DNA of 64,000 nucleotides. Source: Actinoplanes sandaracinus (GTDB taxonomy: Bacteria > Actinomycetota > Actinomycetes > Mycobacteriales > Micromonosporaceae). The translations under genes were made by a program, and so were the position numbers. Below, in pieces: positions 24,772 through 33,659 of the stretch (its first letter is position 1; each line of letters starts with the position of its first letter). The notes beneath the pieces are model-generated. The model worked only from the letters and a program-made list of their open reading frames with translations, was not told the DNA's origin and ran no database searches. The stretch lies in the NCBI RefSeq assembly GCF_030009775.1, contig NZ_JASCTH010000024.1, positions 1 through 64,000 on the forward strand, in the 5' to 3' direction.

Positions 24772-25929
24772 TCAGCTCCGCAGCGTGGCTCCCCAGCGCC
24801 GGAACTGGGCCTCGGCCTGGCGTTCGGACCGGGCCAGCAGACGCGCCCGGCCGCCGGGCAACCGGCCCAGCCCGTGGCTGACCAGCAGGTTGGCGGCGAC
24901 CCGGGCCAGGCCGTACCAGGGCGGGCGGTAGGGCAGGCCGAGATCGCGCATCGCCGCCGGGCCGAGCAGCCAGCAGCTCACCGACAGGGCCCGCTCCCGC
25001 TCGTAGAGCCGCCGCCGGCCGTCCGTCACGTCGTCGGTCATGTGAATGAGGGCGCGGGCCAGGGCGACGCTGTTGCGGTCGGGCGGCGGATCGTGGGCGA
25101 GGAAGTGGTAGAGCAGGCGGCGGCCCCGCCGTTCGGTGTGCGGCAGCCACTGTTCGTCGACGCCCATCAGCCAGCCGACGTAGCTCCACAGGTGCATGAC
25201 CGCGGCCGCGTCGGCGCGGGACACCCGTACCCCGAGAAGCCGCAGGTGGAGAAGGAAGCTGGTACTGAAGACGCCCAGGGTGCTGGCCTGGTCGTACTGG
25301 TTGACCGGGAGGCCGCGCAGCGCCCTGTCCCAGGTCGGGTCGGCCTCCAGCCGGGCGTTGACCACGGCGTGCATGACCCGGACGTGCAGGGTGAGGCGGA
25401 ATCCCTCGCCGTCGGGCGCGAGCCCGCCGGGGGCGGTGACCGCGCGCCACCAGAGCGAGGTCTCCTGAATCCGCCGCAGCGTCTCGCCACCGGCCAGCCG
25501 CCCGGTCCGGACCAGTGGCTCCAGGGCGGCCGACGTACGGTAGCCGCCGAGCAGCGAACCGTAGGCGAGGACCAGGCCGGCGTCCATCCCGAAGGCCCGG
25601 CACGCTTCGGCGCCCCGGGCGAGCAGACCGTCGTCCACCCAGGACGGCCGCCGCGACACCGCGTCGAAGAACGCCCGCACCGGCTCAGGGGCGTCGGCGG
25701 CCGGACCGGCGACGAGCGCCCGATGCAGTTCGCCGGGGCGCACGGCCCGGACCAGCTCGGCCGCGAGTTCGTCGCGGCGCAGCAGACCGGCCGCCAGCGC
25801 GGCCGACTCCGCAGGGGTCGGGTCGGCACCGGGCCCGGCGACCAGCCGCAGCGGCCGGGCGGCCCGCTCGGACCATGTCCGGTCGGCCGCGAACCGGCTG
25901 GGCACCCGCGGATCGGTGTGCGTGTTCAT
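24772..25929 (-). CDS. MpaB/rubber-oxygenase-like (DUF2236) haem oxygenase family protein
   Basis: A 385-residue protein of the DUF2236 group, which includes the latex-clearing rubber oxygenase and fungal MpaB. These use haem b to cleave or oxidise hydrophobic chains. Family features are GSLLGGYRTSAALEPLVRTG at about residues 125-144, RRIQETSLWWRAV, LTLHVRVMHAVVNARL (a conserved His/Arg stretch) and VNQYDQASTLGVFSTSFLL. ATG 25929 follows CGGAG; the longer frame to 26043 has no ribosome site. The absence of a signal peptide points to an intracellular enzyme. The substrate is unknown. An MDR oxidoreductase gene lies just upstream on the same strand with 117 bases between. Confidence 0.85.
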   Translation of the reverse strand: MNTHTDPRVPSRFAADRTWSERAARPLRLVAGPGADPTPAESAALAAGLLRRDELAAELVRAVRPGELHRALVAGPAADAPEPVRAFFDAVSRRPSWVDDGLLARGAEACRAFGMDAGLVLAYGSLLGGYRTSAALEPLVRTGRLAGGETLRRIQETSLWWRAVTAPGGLAPDGEGFRLTLHVRVMHAVVNARLEADPTWDRALRGLPVNQYDQASTLGVFSTSFLLHLRLLGVRVSRADAAAVMHLWSYVGWLMGVDEQWLPHTERRGRRLLYHFLAHDPPPDRNSVALARALIHMTDDVTDGRRRLYERERALSVSCWLLGPAAMRDLGLPYRPPWYGLARVAANLLVSHGLGRLPGGRARLLARSERQAEAQFRRWGATLRS

Positions 25930-26046
25930 ACTCCGACGATAGATCGCCGTCGACCCACCACGGGGGCTCGAATCGGCGGCTTCCGGCGGCCACCTGGGCG
26001 ACCCGCGCGCTGACGAATGGTGACCATCGCCCGCGCCGATCACGTC

Positions 26047-26997
26047 CTACCCGGCCACGACGACCTTGCCGAGTGCCCGGCCCTCGCCGACGTGGGCGAG
26101 GGCCTCGGGCACCTCGTCGAGGGTGAAGGTGCGATCGATGTGCACGGTGAGATCGCCCGACACGCAGAGATCCGCCACCGGCGCGAATCGGGCCGGCCCC
26201 GCCTTGACCACCAGCACGCCCAGCCTGCGGCCCGTCACCAGGCCGGTCAACGTCCCGGCGGTGAGCACGCGCAGCAGGGTCGGCACCGATCCACCGACAC
26301 ACCGGTACCGACCGCCGCCCGCCAGCGACCGGCGGCAGGCGGACACCGACCGGTGCGCGACCAGATCGAGGACGAGGTCGTACGGCCCGTGACGGGTGAA
26401 GTCGTCCCGGCGGTAGTCGAGCACGTGGTCCGCGCCGAGTGACCGCATGAAGTCCAGTTTGCCCGCGTTGTCCACGCCGGTCACCTCGGCGCCGAGCCGC
26501 TTGGCGAGCTGGATCGCGAAGGCGCCCGAACCCCCGCCGGCCCCGTTGATCAGGACCCGCTGGCCGGGCCGGGCGCCGTCGACGCCCTGCCGGGCGATCA
26601 CTCCCGCCTGCGGGATCGTGGACGCCTCGGCGAAGCTCAGGGCCGTGGGCTTGTGCGCGAGCACCCGCGCGGGAGCGACGGCGTATTCGGCGAAGCCGCC
26701 CTTGAGGTCGAGGTTGTCGCCGTACACCTCGTCACCGCTCGTGAAGGCGGTGACGCCCGGACCGACCGCCTCGACCCGCCCCGCGATGTCGGAGCCGAGC
26801 GTGCGGCGCGCCGGCGTGCGCAGACCGCCGATGCGGGAATATGCCGGCGACCCGCGCAGCGTCTCCCAGTCGCTCAGGTTGACCGAGGTGGCCACGACGC
26901 GGAGCAGCACCTGCCCGGCTGCCGGAGACGGCACGGGAACGTCCTCGACCCGCAGCACGTCCGGGTTCCCGTACCGGTCGTACACGACGGCTCTCAT
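26047..26997 (-). CDS. zinc-free medium-chain NAD(P)-dependent alcohol dehydrogenase / quinone oxidoreductase-like
   Basis: A 316-residue MDR enzyme. The GroES-like part (RAVVYDRYGNPDVLRVEDVP, LGSDIAGRVEAVGPGVTAF, GDEVYGDN) leads to a Rossmann fold with the nucleotide loop INGAGGGSGAFAIQLAKRLG near 147-166 and the LGADHVLDYRRDDF segment. No cysteine cluster for structural zinc is present. It reduces quinones or activated alkenes in this family. It starts at ATG 26997, with the chitinase terminator 44 bases upstream. It may be co-transcribed with the DUF2236 oxygenase. Confidence 0.92.
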   Translation of the reverse strand: MRAVVYDRYGNPDVLRVEDVPVPSPAAGQVLLRVVATSVNLSDWETLRGSPAYSRIGGLRTPARRTLGSDIAGRVEAVGPGVTAFTSGDEVYGDNLDLKGGFAEYAVAPARVLAHKPTALSFAEASTIPQAGVIARQGVDGARPGQRVLINGAGGGSGAFAIQLAKRLGAEVTGVDNAGKLDFMRSLGADHVLDYRRDDFTRHGPYDLVLDLVAHRSVSACRRSLAGGGRYRCVGGSVPTLLRVLTAGTLTGLVTGRRLGVLVVKAGPARFAPVADLCVSGDLTVHIDRTFTLDEVPEALAHVGEGRALGKVVVAG

Positions 26998-27040
26998 CCC
27001 TTGGTGGTAGCAGGCGGGAACAACCTCGGTCAGCGAGCGG

Positions 27041-27087
27041 GAACAGCCGCGGGGGCGCGGCCGACGGCCGTACCCCCGCGGCTGTTC
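27041..27087 (-). terminator. strong terminator of chitinase gene
   Basis: A 15-bp perfect stem, GAACAGCCGCGGGGG (27041-27055) with CCCCCGCGGCTGTTC (27073-27087), lies 11 bases beyond the chitinase stop. The loop itself contains a GGCCG/CGGCC fold. Confidence 0.85.
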
Positions 27088-27097
27088 GATCTTTCTC

Positions 27098-28006
27098 TCA
27101 GCAGGAGAGATTGCCGCCGGGAGCGACGCCCAGGATGCCGGTGAACCGGTGGTAGGCGTTGATGCGGCTCTGCACCTGGGCGGGATTGCCGCCGTTGCAC
27201 TCGAGCGAGCCGTTGATGCTGCGGATGGTCTCGCCGAAACCCCGGCTGTTGACCATCGCGTCGTGCGGGGTCATCGTGCCCGGTCCGCGCTGGGTCATCC
27301 AGTACCAGATCGCGGTCTGGTAGGCGACCGAGGACTCGTTCTTGACCCGGTCCGGATTGTTCAGCAGATCGATGCCGAGCGCGTCGCCGGCCGCCTTGTA
27401 GTTGAAGTTCCAGCTCAGCTGGATCGGCCCGCGACCGTGGTAGGCGCTCTGCCCGGCCGGGCACCCGTACGGCTGGCTACGGTCGCAGTAGAGCGGCCAG
27501 TTCGCCTGGTTGATCTCCTCGACGTAGACCAGGCCGCCGGACTCGTGGTTGACGTTCGCCAGGAAGGCCGCCGCCTCCTGCTTGCGGACCGTGTCGCTGC
27601 CGGTGGCGGTGAACGCCGGGAACTTCTTGATCGCGTCGATCAGGCCCGCGTACGAGTAGAACGGGATCCGGTTCGGGAACATCTGGTGGAACTGCGCCTC
27701 GCTGACCGGGAAGGAGCCTGATCCGCCACCCGGAGGCGGTGTGGTGCCGCCACCGCAGGCGCCGTTGTCGCTCCACACTCCGGAGCCGCCGGCGCTGGGC
27801 GCCTCACCCTGGGTCCACCACTTGGCGGTCCAGTTGTGGCTGTTGAACGAGGCGCGGGTGCCGCCGGTGTAAACCGTCGAGCTGTGGTACGCGGCGGCGC
27901 AGGCCTCAGCCGCGTTGGACGCCGTCATGGGCAGGATCGCGGTGGCGGCGCCGGCCACGGCCACGCCGACCGCGGCCACCATCGACAGAAGACGTTTTCT
28001 GGGCAT
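27098..28006 (-). CDS. secreted GH19 chitinase with N-terminal chitin-binding domain
   Basis: A 302-residue exported chitinase. A signal peptide (LLSMVAAVGVAVAGAATAIL, cleavage near SNAA) is followed by a CBM5/12 module (YHSSTVYTGGTRASFNSHNW, KWWTQGEAPS) and a Gly/Pro linker. A GH19 catalytic domain then starts at about residue 100. The catalytic acid lies in NVNHESGGLVYVEE, and the family block YHGRGPIQLSWNFNYKAAG is intact. ATG 28006 follows GGAAGGTGAGCC. It degrades chitin by inversion, releasing oligosaccharides for uptake. No TGGTC-type direct repeats of the kind known before Streptomyces chitinase genes were seen upstream. Confidence 0.95.
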   Translation of the reverse strand: MPRKRLLSMVAAVGVAVAGAATAILPMTASNAAEACAAAYHSSTVYTGGTRASFNSHNWTAKWWTQGEAPSAGGSGVWSDNGACGGGTTPPPGGGSGSFPVSEAQFHQMFPNRIPFYSYAGLIDAIKKFPAFTATGSDTVRKQEAAAFLANVNHESGGLVYVEEINQANWPLYCDRSQPYGCPAGQSAYHGRGPIQLSWNFNYKAAGDALGIDLLNNPDRVKNESSVAYQTAIWYWMTQRGPGTMTPHDAMVNSRGFGETIRSINGSLECNGGNPAQVQSRINAYHRFTGILGVAPGGNLSC

Positions 28007-28137
28007 GGCTCACCTTCCGTACGCCGGGGGACGTACTGGAATGAGGGGGACGAGAGGTACATCGACTCAACTAGATCCCCCGGCCCCGCGTCAAGCTATC
28101 TGTAAAGAAACCTCAAAATTTTCTCTCTTACGCTTTT

Positions 28138-28155
28138 ACGTAATTACGTTATAGT
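28138..28155 (+). promoter_or_regulatory. promoter with palindromic operator, leaderless start
   Basis: The perfect 12-bp palindrome ACGTAATTACGT (28138-28149) abuts TATAGT (28150-28155), a good -10 box. Transcription would begin about 7 bases later, at the GTG start of the ArsR gene at 28162, so the mRNA is probably leaderless. The palindrome sits in the -35/-10 spacer where a bound repressor would block polymerase. Confidence 0.7.
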
Positions 28156-28161
28156 GGGCGA

Positions 28162-28653
28162 GTGAATGACGCCGATCGTCTCGCCGCGCTCGAACGACGC
28201 GTGGCCGCTCTGGAGAAGAGATCGCAGGTCCCGCCCTCCGTGCCCGACGAGGAGGTGTTCTGGGCGCTCGACGGCCTCCTGGCCCGGGTGGGCGACCCCG
28301 GCGCCGTCCTGATCACCGGCCACGTGACGCTGCCCGACGGCCGGGTCGCGCGATGGCAGGAGAGCGCCGGCACCGCGGACCTCCTGGACGGCGACTGGTC
28401 CCAGCACGTCGCCTCGCTCGCCGCGCTCGCCCACCCGGCCCGGATCCGCCTGCTCGGCGAGGTGCTCCGCGGCGCCGCCACCGCGAGCGACCTGACGCGG
28501 ATCGACGGCATGGGCACCAGCGGGCAGGTCTATCACCACCTGCGCCAACTGGTCGCCGCGGGCTGGCTGCACACTCTGGGCGGAGGCCGCTACGAGGTTC
28601 CCGTCGCCCGCGTCGTCCCCCTCCTCACCACACTTCTGGGAGCCCGCCGATGA
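28162..28653 (+). CDS. ArsR-type winged-helix regulator
   Basis: A 163-residue DNA-binding protein. The HTH region SLAALAHPARIRLLGEVLRG, TASDLTRIDGMGTSGQVYHH, LRQLVAAGWLHTLGGGRYEV (about residues 92-150) is a typical ArsR/HTH_20 fold. A coiled-coil-like N-terminus (LAALERRVAALEKR) could mediate dimerisation. No metal-binding cysteines are seen. GTG 28162 has no ribosome site but lies 7 bases after TATAGT. It overlaps the next gene by ATGA, so it probably controls the M23 peptidase gene and itself through the palindrome at 28138. Confidence 0.82.
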   Translation: MNDADRLAALERRVAALEKRSQVPPSVPDEEVFWALDGLLARVGDPGAVLITGHVTLPDGRVARWQESAGTADLLDGDWSQHVASLAALAHPARIRLLGEVLRGAATASDLTRIDGMGTSGQVYHHLRQLVAAGWLHTLGGGRYEVPVARVVPLLTTLLGARR

Positions 28654-29528
28654 AAAACCCGCAGGTGAAGCGCGCGATCGCCCGATGGCAAACCTGGTGG
28701 ATACGGCTCTTCGTGCTCACCGTGCTCGTTTCCACCGTCGTGCCTCTGCCCGTTCCCCGGCCGTGGGATCTGGCGCTGACGGCCGTGCCGCTCGTGCTGG
28801 CCTTCGTGCGCGCCCCGCGCTCGCCGAGGCCGGCGGTCGATCTGGCGCCACCCGTGCACGGCCGCTGGGTGGCGCTCAACAGCCCCGGCACCGCCGTCCC
28901 CAGCCACGGCGTCCGGGCGTACGGCCAGACCTACGCCGTCGACCTGCTGCGGCCCTCCCCCGGCGCGCCGGCGACGATCGGCTGGTCACTGCGCACCCGC
29001 CCGCCGGAGTCGTACCCCTGCTTCGGCGCCCCGGTCCTCGCCATGGCGCCGGGAACGGTGATCCGGGCGACGGACACCCAGCGCGACCACCGCAGCCGCG
29101 ACACCTGGCCGGCGCTGCTCTGGATGATGACGGTCGAGGCCTTCGCCCGGGAACTGGCCGGCGTGTCCCGCATCCTCGGCAACCACGTGATCGTCGAGCA
29201 CGACGACGGCACCTGGGCGGCCTACGCCCATCTGCGCCACGGTTCGGCCCAGGTCCGCCCGGGCGACCGCGTCACCGCCGGCCGGCAGCTGGCGGAGGTC
29301 GGCAACACCGGGAACACCTCCGAGCCGCACCTGCACGTTCAGCTCATGGACGATCCACATCCGCCCGCCGCCGCCGGGATCCCGATGCGCTGGCCGGCTC
29401 TGATCACCGACGGCGACGACCGGGACCCACGCTGGGCCACCGGCGAGCCCAAGCCCACCGCCCAACCCGGTTTCCCGCAGAACGGCCAGGTCCTCGAGGT
29501 GGTCCAGCCGCGCGCCTGTCGTCACTGA
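28650..29528 (+). CDS. membrane-anchored M23 (LytM) family peptidase
   Basis: A 292-residue protein with two N-terminal membrane segments (residues about 17-55, WIRLFVLTVLVSTVVPLP and ALTAVPLVLAFVRA). A LytM domain follows: metal-site elements are the His of SHGVRAYGQTYAVDL with its Asp, and the HLHVQL pair near 226. GNHVIVEHDDGTWAAYAHLR is also typical. Active members cut peptidoglycan cross-bridges. The ATG overlaps the regulator stop (ATGA), so translation is coupled. It is likely extracytoplasmic and controlled by the upstream ArsR protein. Confidence 0.85.
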   Translation: MKNPQVKRAIARWQTWWIRLFVLTVLVSTVVPLPVPRPWDLALTAVPLVLAFVRAPRSPRPAVDLAPPVHGRWVALNSPGTAVPSHGVRAYGQTYAVDLLRPSPGAPATIGWSLRTRPPESYPCFGAPVLAMAPGTVIRATDTQRDHRSRDTWPALLWMMTVEAFARELAGVSRILGNHVIVEHDDGTWAAYAHLRHGSAQVRPGDRVTAGRQLAEVGNTGNTSEPHLHVQLMDDPHPPAAAGIPMRWPALITDGDDRDPRWATGEPKPTAQPGFPQNGQVLEVVQPRACRH

Positions 29529-29631
29529 CGCCGCTTGACCGAATACTCGGCGTCGCCGATCGACGACGATCGTCGCACCCTCTGTGGACCTTGGCTGGCG
29601 ACAGTCCAAGCACACGGGGGAAGTGGCATTC

Positions 29632-30496
29632 ATGAGTTCTTTGAGCAGGCGGGACGCGCTGCGCGCGGGCGTGGTGTCCACACCTGCTGGTCAGCGTCTA
29701 CGTGCCCGGCACCACCGGCCCGTCCACGCGCCACCCGCACACCCTGATGGAAACCTACCTGTCCCACGCCGGCGACTTCGCCGCCGACGACGCGAGCACC
29801 GACTATCCGCTACGGCCCGACGGATGGTTCTTCCTCAGTGGACTCGACGTCGTCAGCGCGAGCGCCACCGGAACCATCGTGGCGTTCGGTGACTCGATCA
29901 CCGACGGGTACTCGTCGACTCCGCTCACGAACCGCCGGTACCCGGACTACCTCGCGCGCCGCCTCTGGACGGCATCCTCCGGCGCGCCGGCACTCGGCGT
30001 CGTCAACGCCGGCCTGGCCGGGAACTCGGTGCTCGTCGACGGAGGAGCCGTGACCGGCCTCAGTGCCGTCAAGAGATTCGCGCACGACGCGCTCAGCCAT
30101 CCGGGCGTCAAGGGCGTGATCCTCATGGAGGGCGTCAACGACATCAACACCACGCGCAATCCACCGGTCACCTCCTGGGACCTCCGCGCCGCACACCAGA
30201 CGATGATCGACGCGGCGCACGCCACCGGGGTCAAGGTGTACGGCGGCACGCTCCTGCCGTACGGCGGATCCCTCCAGCGCACCCCGGCCCGGGAGGCCAC
30301 CCGGCAGGCGTTCAACAACTGGATCCGCACCAGCGGGGCGTTCGACGGGGTCGTCGACTTCGACGCCGCCCTGCGCGATCCGGCCCACCCGTCGGCCATG
30401 CTGCCGGCGTACGCCCACTCCGACAAGCTGCACCCCAACGATGCCCGCATGCAGGCGATGGCCAACGCGGTCGACCTCACGATGATCACTTCCTGA
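29632..30496 (+). pseudogene. SGNH/GDSL hydrolase with internal deletion and frameshift
   Basis: The 5' end encodes a Tat-like export start (MSSLSRRDALRAGVVS) at 29632. After about 16 codons this frame becomes non-homologous. The body of a secreted SGNH esterase continues in another frame from LLVSVYVPGTTGPS at about 29684. That body is intact to 30496, with GDSITDGYSS (block I serine), EGVNDIN (block III) and DKLHPND (block V Asp/His). Family members carry well over 100 residues between the signal and the SVYVPG segment that are missing here, so a deletion joined the two parts out of frame. A GTG at 29702 could still start a cytoplasmic product. It overlaps the next gene tail-to-tail by 11 bases. 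Confidence 0.72.
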
Positions 30497-31619
30497 GCGA
30501 CTCGGCCCGCCGGAACAACAGGCAGAGGGCGGCCAGGACGACGGTGACCACAGGCAGCCAGAGCAGCCGGTGCGTCATCCAGCCGGCCGCGTCCGGCGGG
30601 CCGATCAGACCGGCGGGAGCGCTGGCCAGGGCGTGGCCGAGCACGGCGACGCCGAGCAGGGCGCTCTGGTGCCACAGGAAGATCGTCATCGCCGTCAGGT
30701 TGAGGCCGGCCACGGCCGCCCACCTGCGGGGGTGGCGCAGCCAGCGGTCCAGGCGCGCCCACAGGAGCAACGCCAGGCCGATCTGCGCCGCCGACAGCGC
30801 GGCGGTGAGCAGCGACGGCGGGTCGAGGTTCGAGCGGCCGTCGCCCGGAACACCGACCAGACTCGCCGGATAGCCCGCCGAGATCAGCCACGCGCCACCG
30901 GCCAGACCCGCCAGCAGCAGGCCCCGGCCCCAGCCCGGTCCGGCGAGCCGGCCCCGCGCCGCGGCCGCTCCGAGCACGTAGGGCACCAGCCAGGCGGTCA
31001 CACAGTTCAGGTACGCGGGCCAGCCGGGCATCGTCGGCCACAGCAGGTACCGCAGCGCGTCCATCGTGATCAGCGCGCCGAGCGGCAGCAGGGCGGCCGC
31101 GGCGCCGAACCGGTCGACGGCGCCGAGCACCGGCGAGGTGAGGGGCAGCAGCAGGGCGAGCACCAGAACGAACCACAGCGGGCTGACCGCGATCGTGCCG
31201 ACCGTGTGGAGGGTCCACGGGTCGGTGGCGGCGTGCCGGAGCGCGGTGAGGATCAGCAGCCACACGCCGAGGAACACGGCTGCCGGCGGCAGCAGCCGGC
31301 GCGCCCGGCCGGCCAGCCAGGACCGGGCCGAACCGCCACGCTGCCGGGCCCGGCCCAGGCCGCGGGCCGCGGCGAAGCCCGCGACGAAGAAGAACAGGCC
31401 GAGCGTCTGCAGCACCCAGGTCAGCGGGGTGAGAGCCGGCATTCCGGTCAGAGGGCTGGCCTGGTGGAGATCCCCGCCGGGGCCGATGGTCAGGCCGGTG
31501 ACGAGCCAGTGCCCGGCCACCACACCGAGCATGGCGATCACCCGGAGCCCGTCGACCACCCGTTCCCGCTCCGGCGGTGTGCCGGCGGCGATCCGGTCCG
31601 CCCACGCTGCCGTGATCAT
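30486..31619 (-). CDS. acyltransferase 3 family membrane protein
   Basis: A 377-residue integral membrane protein with about ten helices. It has the family start RVVDGLRVIAMLGVVAGHWL (the DGLR and H segments) and FFFVAGFAAARG, plus a basic loop (RARRLLPPAAVF). The late helix TIFLWHQSALLGV is also typical. This family transfers acetyl or other acyl groups to surface sugars or lipids. The start codon overlaps the stop of the upstream hydrolase gene (ATGA), so the two form an operon. The acceptor is unknown. Confidence 0.88.
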   Translation of the reverse strand: MITAAWADRIAAGTPPERERVVDGLRVIAMLGVVAGHWLVTGLTIGPGGDLHQASPLTGMPALTPLTWVLQTLGLFFFVAGFAAARGLGRARQRGGSARSWLAGRARRLLPPAAVFLGVWLLILTALRHAATDPWTLHTVGTIAVSPLWFVLVLALLLPLTSPVLGAVDRFGAAAALLPLGALITMDALRYLLWPTMPGWPAYLNCVTAWLVPYVLGAAAARGRLAGPGWGRGLLLAGLAGGAWLISAGYPASLVGVPGDGRSNLDPPSLLTAALSAAQIGLALLLWARLDRWLRHPRRWAAVAGLNLTAMTIFLWHQSALLGVAVLGHALASAPAGLIGPPDAAGWMTHRLLWLPVVTVVLAALCLLFRRAESLRK

Positions 31620-32650
31620 CGCGGATCACCCGCCGGGGCCGAGCCGATCGACGCCATCGCCCGCAACGCCGCCGAGCCGGGCTCGAAGTAACCGTCGTGA
31701 CCGTCGACGTTTCCGCACGGCAGCGGCATCGCGCCGAACGCCGGATCGATCGGCAGCCGGCCGTGCCCGGCGCCGAACAGGCGTACGCCCGGTAGCCTCC
31801 GGGTCCAGTCACCGGGTGCGGTGCCCGCCCAGACGCGGGCGGACGTCCGCAGGTCGGCGGCGCTGTCCGCACCCATGCCGGGACTGCCGAGGGCCACGAT
31901 GTCGGTGACCTGATCGTTCAGGCCGTGGGCGGCGACACCCACCACCGTGGAGCCGTAACTATGGCCCACCACCGTGATCGCGAGCTCGGGACGGCCGACG
32001 GCCAGCGCGTCCACGAACCGGTCCAGGGCTCGCGCGCCGGCCGTGGCCCGCTCCTCACGGAACGCCTCCCGGCGTACCCCCTCGGGTGAGTCGTAGCCCA
32101 GCCAGACGACGACCGCGACGTGCGCGCCCGGCCGGTCGGCGCGCATCTGTTCGTAGAGCCGGCGGCCCTGCAGCGACGGCGACCGCCGGCGCACCTCGCC
32201 GTGGCCGGTGTCGAAGTTGCCGAGGGTGTCATCGACGCCCGGAACCAGGACGGTGACCCGGGTGGCGCTGTGCAGATCGCCGAGCACCTCGGCGATCCGG
32301 CCGTCGCCGCGCGGGTCCAGGGCGAGGATCTGCCGGCCGGCCCACCGCGGGCTCTGCCGCTGGTTCGCCTCGTAACGCAACTCGATCGGTGCGCCGTCGA
32401 GATTGCCGACGACGCCGGGATGGGCGCGCGCCAGTTCGTCGGCCCGCCCGTCCGGCAACCCGGCGAAGAACGCGGCCACCCTCTCCGCCGGCGCGGCGCT
32501 CAGATCCGGGAGGCGCGCCGGGTCGGCCAGCCACGCGTCCTGTCCCGCGGGCGTCTGTGCCGGGCTCGGCTGGGCAGGTCCGAAAAGGTACGCCCCGGGC
32601 ACCCCCACGGTCATGGCGAACAGTGCGGCGATGAACCGCTTCACAGTCAT
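31616..32650 (-). CDS. secreted alpha/beta hydrolase, DUF1023 type
   Basis: A 344-residue exported serine hydrolase. A signal segment (KRFIAALFAMTVGVPGAYLF) is followed by a DUF1023 core with TVLVPGVDDTLGNFDTG, the nucleophile elbow VVGHSYGSTVVG near residue 235, and IVALGSPGMG. The C-terminal His may lie in VDGHDGYFEPGS. ATG 32650 is chosen because GGAGGA lies upstream and the signal begins right there; an upstream frame to 32722 lacks a site. The substrate is unknown. It is translationally coupled to the acyltransferase gene. Confidence 0.87.
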   Translation of the reverse strand: MTVKRFIAALFAMTVGVPGAYLFGPAQPSPAQTPAGQDAWLADPARLPDLSAAPAERVAAFFAGLPDGRADELARAHPGVVGNLDGAPIELRYEANQRQSPRWAGRQILALDPRGDGRIAEVLGDLHSATRVTVLVPGVDDTLGNFDTGHGEVRRRSPSLQGRRLYEQMRADRPGAHVAVVVWLGYDSPEGVRREAFREERATAGARALDRFVDALAVGRPELAITVVGHSYGSTVVGVAAHGLNDQVTDIVALGSPGMGADSAADLRTSARVWAGTAPGDWTRRLPGVRLFGAGHGRLPIDPAFGAMPLPCGNVDGHDGYFEPGSAALRAMASIGSAPAGDPR

Positions 32651-32878
32651 CGGATCAATTCCTCCGGCCTCTTCTGATGAAGACGAAGGTAGGCGCGGAA
32701 TGGATTGGTGTCGTCCATCCACAGAGGGGTCGGGCCCGTAGTACTTCAGAGTTAGGGGTTTGCATAGACCGCTCTGAGCTGGGGTTTATGACGGTCCGGA
32801 GATCGTACTGGAGAGTGACGACGCGAGATCAACCGCTGCATATATTCGTTGCCGAACCATTCGCCAGAAGGAGGAAGC
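32651..32878 (+). other. AT-richer divergent intergenic region with a short direct repeat
   Basis: It separates divergent genes and is less GC-rich than its surroundings. CAGAGTTAGGGGTTT (32747-32761) and CTGAGCTGGGGTTT (32774-32787) form an imperfect direct repeat with a 27-base period, a possible regulator site. No convincing -10/-35 pair was identified. Confidence 0.35.
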
Positions 32879-33607
32879 TTGACGCATTCATCGGCGGCCG
32901 CGAGATCGTCGCGTGCGCACATCACCCTGCAGCACGTCTCCTCTCTGTACCGCAAATATCAGGACGACCTCCGCACGGTACGAAAAGAACAGCGCGAATT
33001 GCGGACCACGTGTCCGGGGATGAGAACTCAACTCGACGATCTGGAGGCGGAGATCACCTACCTGCTGATGCGGGAGGAGCGGCCCGCGACCGTGGTGGAG
33101 ATCGGATCGCTGCACGGCTGGTCCACCACGTGGATCCTGCGGGCGCTGCGCGACAACCGGGCCGGCACGCTCGTCACCCACGACCTGATCGACAACGCCC
33201 GGCGCAACGTGCCCGCCGAACTCGCCGACGGACGCTGGACGTTCGTGCCGGGCGACGCCCGGGAGACGCTACGCGGCCACCGGCACAGCATCGACCACCT
33301 CTTCATCGACGCCGCGCACACCGCGTCCTTCGCCCGCTGGTTCGTCGGCGATCTCTTCCCGACGGTCCGGGCCGGGACCACGGTGAGCGTCCACGACGTC
33401 TTCCACGGACGCCGGCCCTGGCCGGTCAGCGAGGGCCGGGTGGTGCTGTCCTGGCTCGCGGACAACGACGCCGGATACTTCACCCCGTCCCGCCTCGCCG
33501 CCGCGACCGTCAACCGAGAGCTCAAGGATCTGAAGCAGCAGCTCGGCCTGCTGAGCCCCGTCCACGACGGCCGCGACGATCCCATGCTGTTCTTCCGGAT
33601 GCCGTGA
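32879..33607 (+). CDS. class I SAM-dependent methyltransferase (Methyltransf_24-like)
   Basis: A 242-residue soluble protein. The SAM-binding strand-loop is VVEIGSLHGWSTTWILRALR at about residues 73-92, followed by TLVTHDLID, FVPGDARETL and DHLFIDAAHTASFARWFVGD. The last element is typical of the O-methyltransferase/Methyltransf_24 group. An N-terminal helix rich in charged residues (YRKYQDDLRTVRKEQREL) precedes the fold. TTG 32879 is chosen over the upstream in-frame start because AGAAGGAGG ends 5 bases before it. The substrate is unknown. Confidence 0.8.
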   Translation: MTHSSAAARSSRAHITLQHVSSLYRKYQDDLRTVRKEQRELRTTCPGMRTQLDDLEAEITYLLMREERPATVVEIGSLHGWSTTWILRALRDNRAGTLVTHDLIDNARRNVPAELADGRWTFVPGDARETLRGHRHSIDHLFIDAAHTASFARWFVGDLFPTVRAGTTVSVHDVFHGRRPWPVSEGRVVLSWLADNDAGYFTPSRLAAATVNRELKDLKQQLGLLSPVHDGRDDPMLFFRMP

Positions 33608-33659
33608 ACTCGCGGCCGGGTGCTTACATGACAGGGCTGACATCGATCTGGAGGTACGG

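Noticed and set aside
28007..28137. Streptomyces-type chitinase direct-repeat operator
   Set aside because: No TGGTC-type 12-base direct repeats found between the chitinase start and the ArsR promoter.
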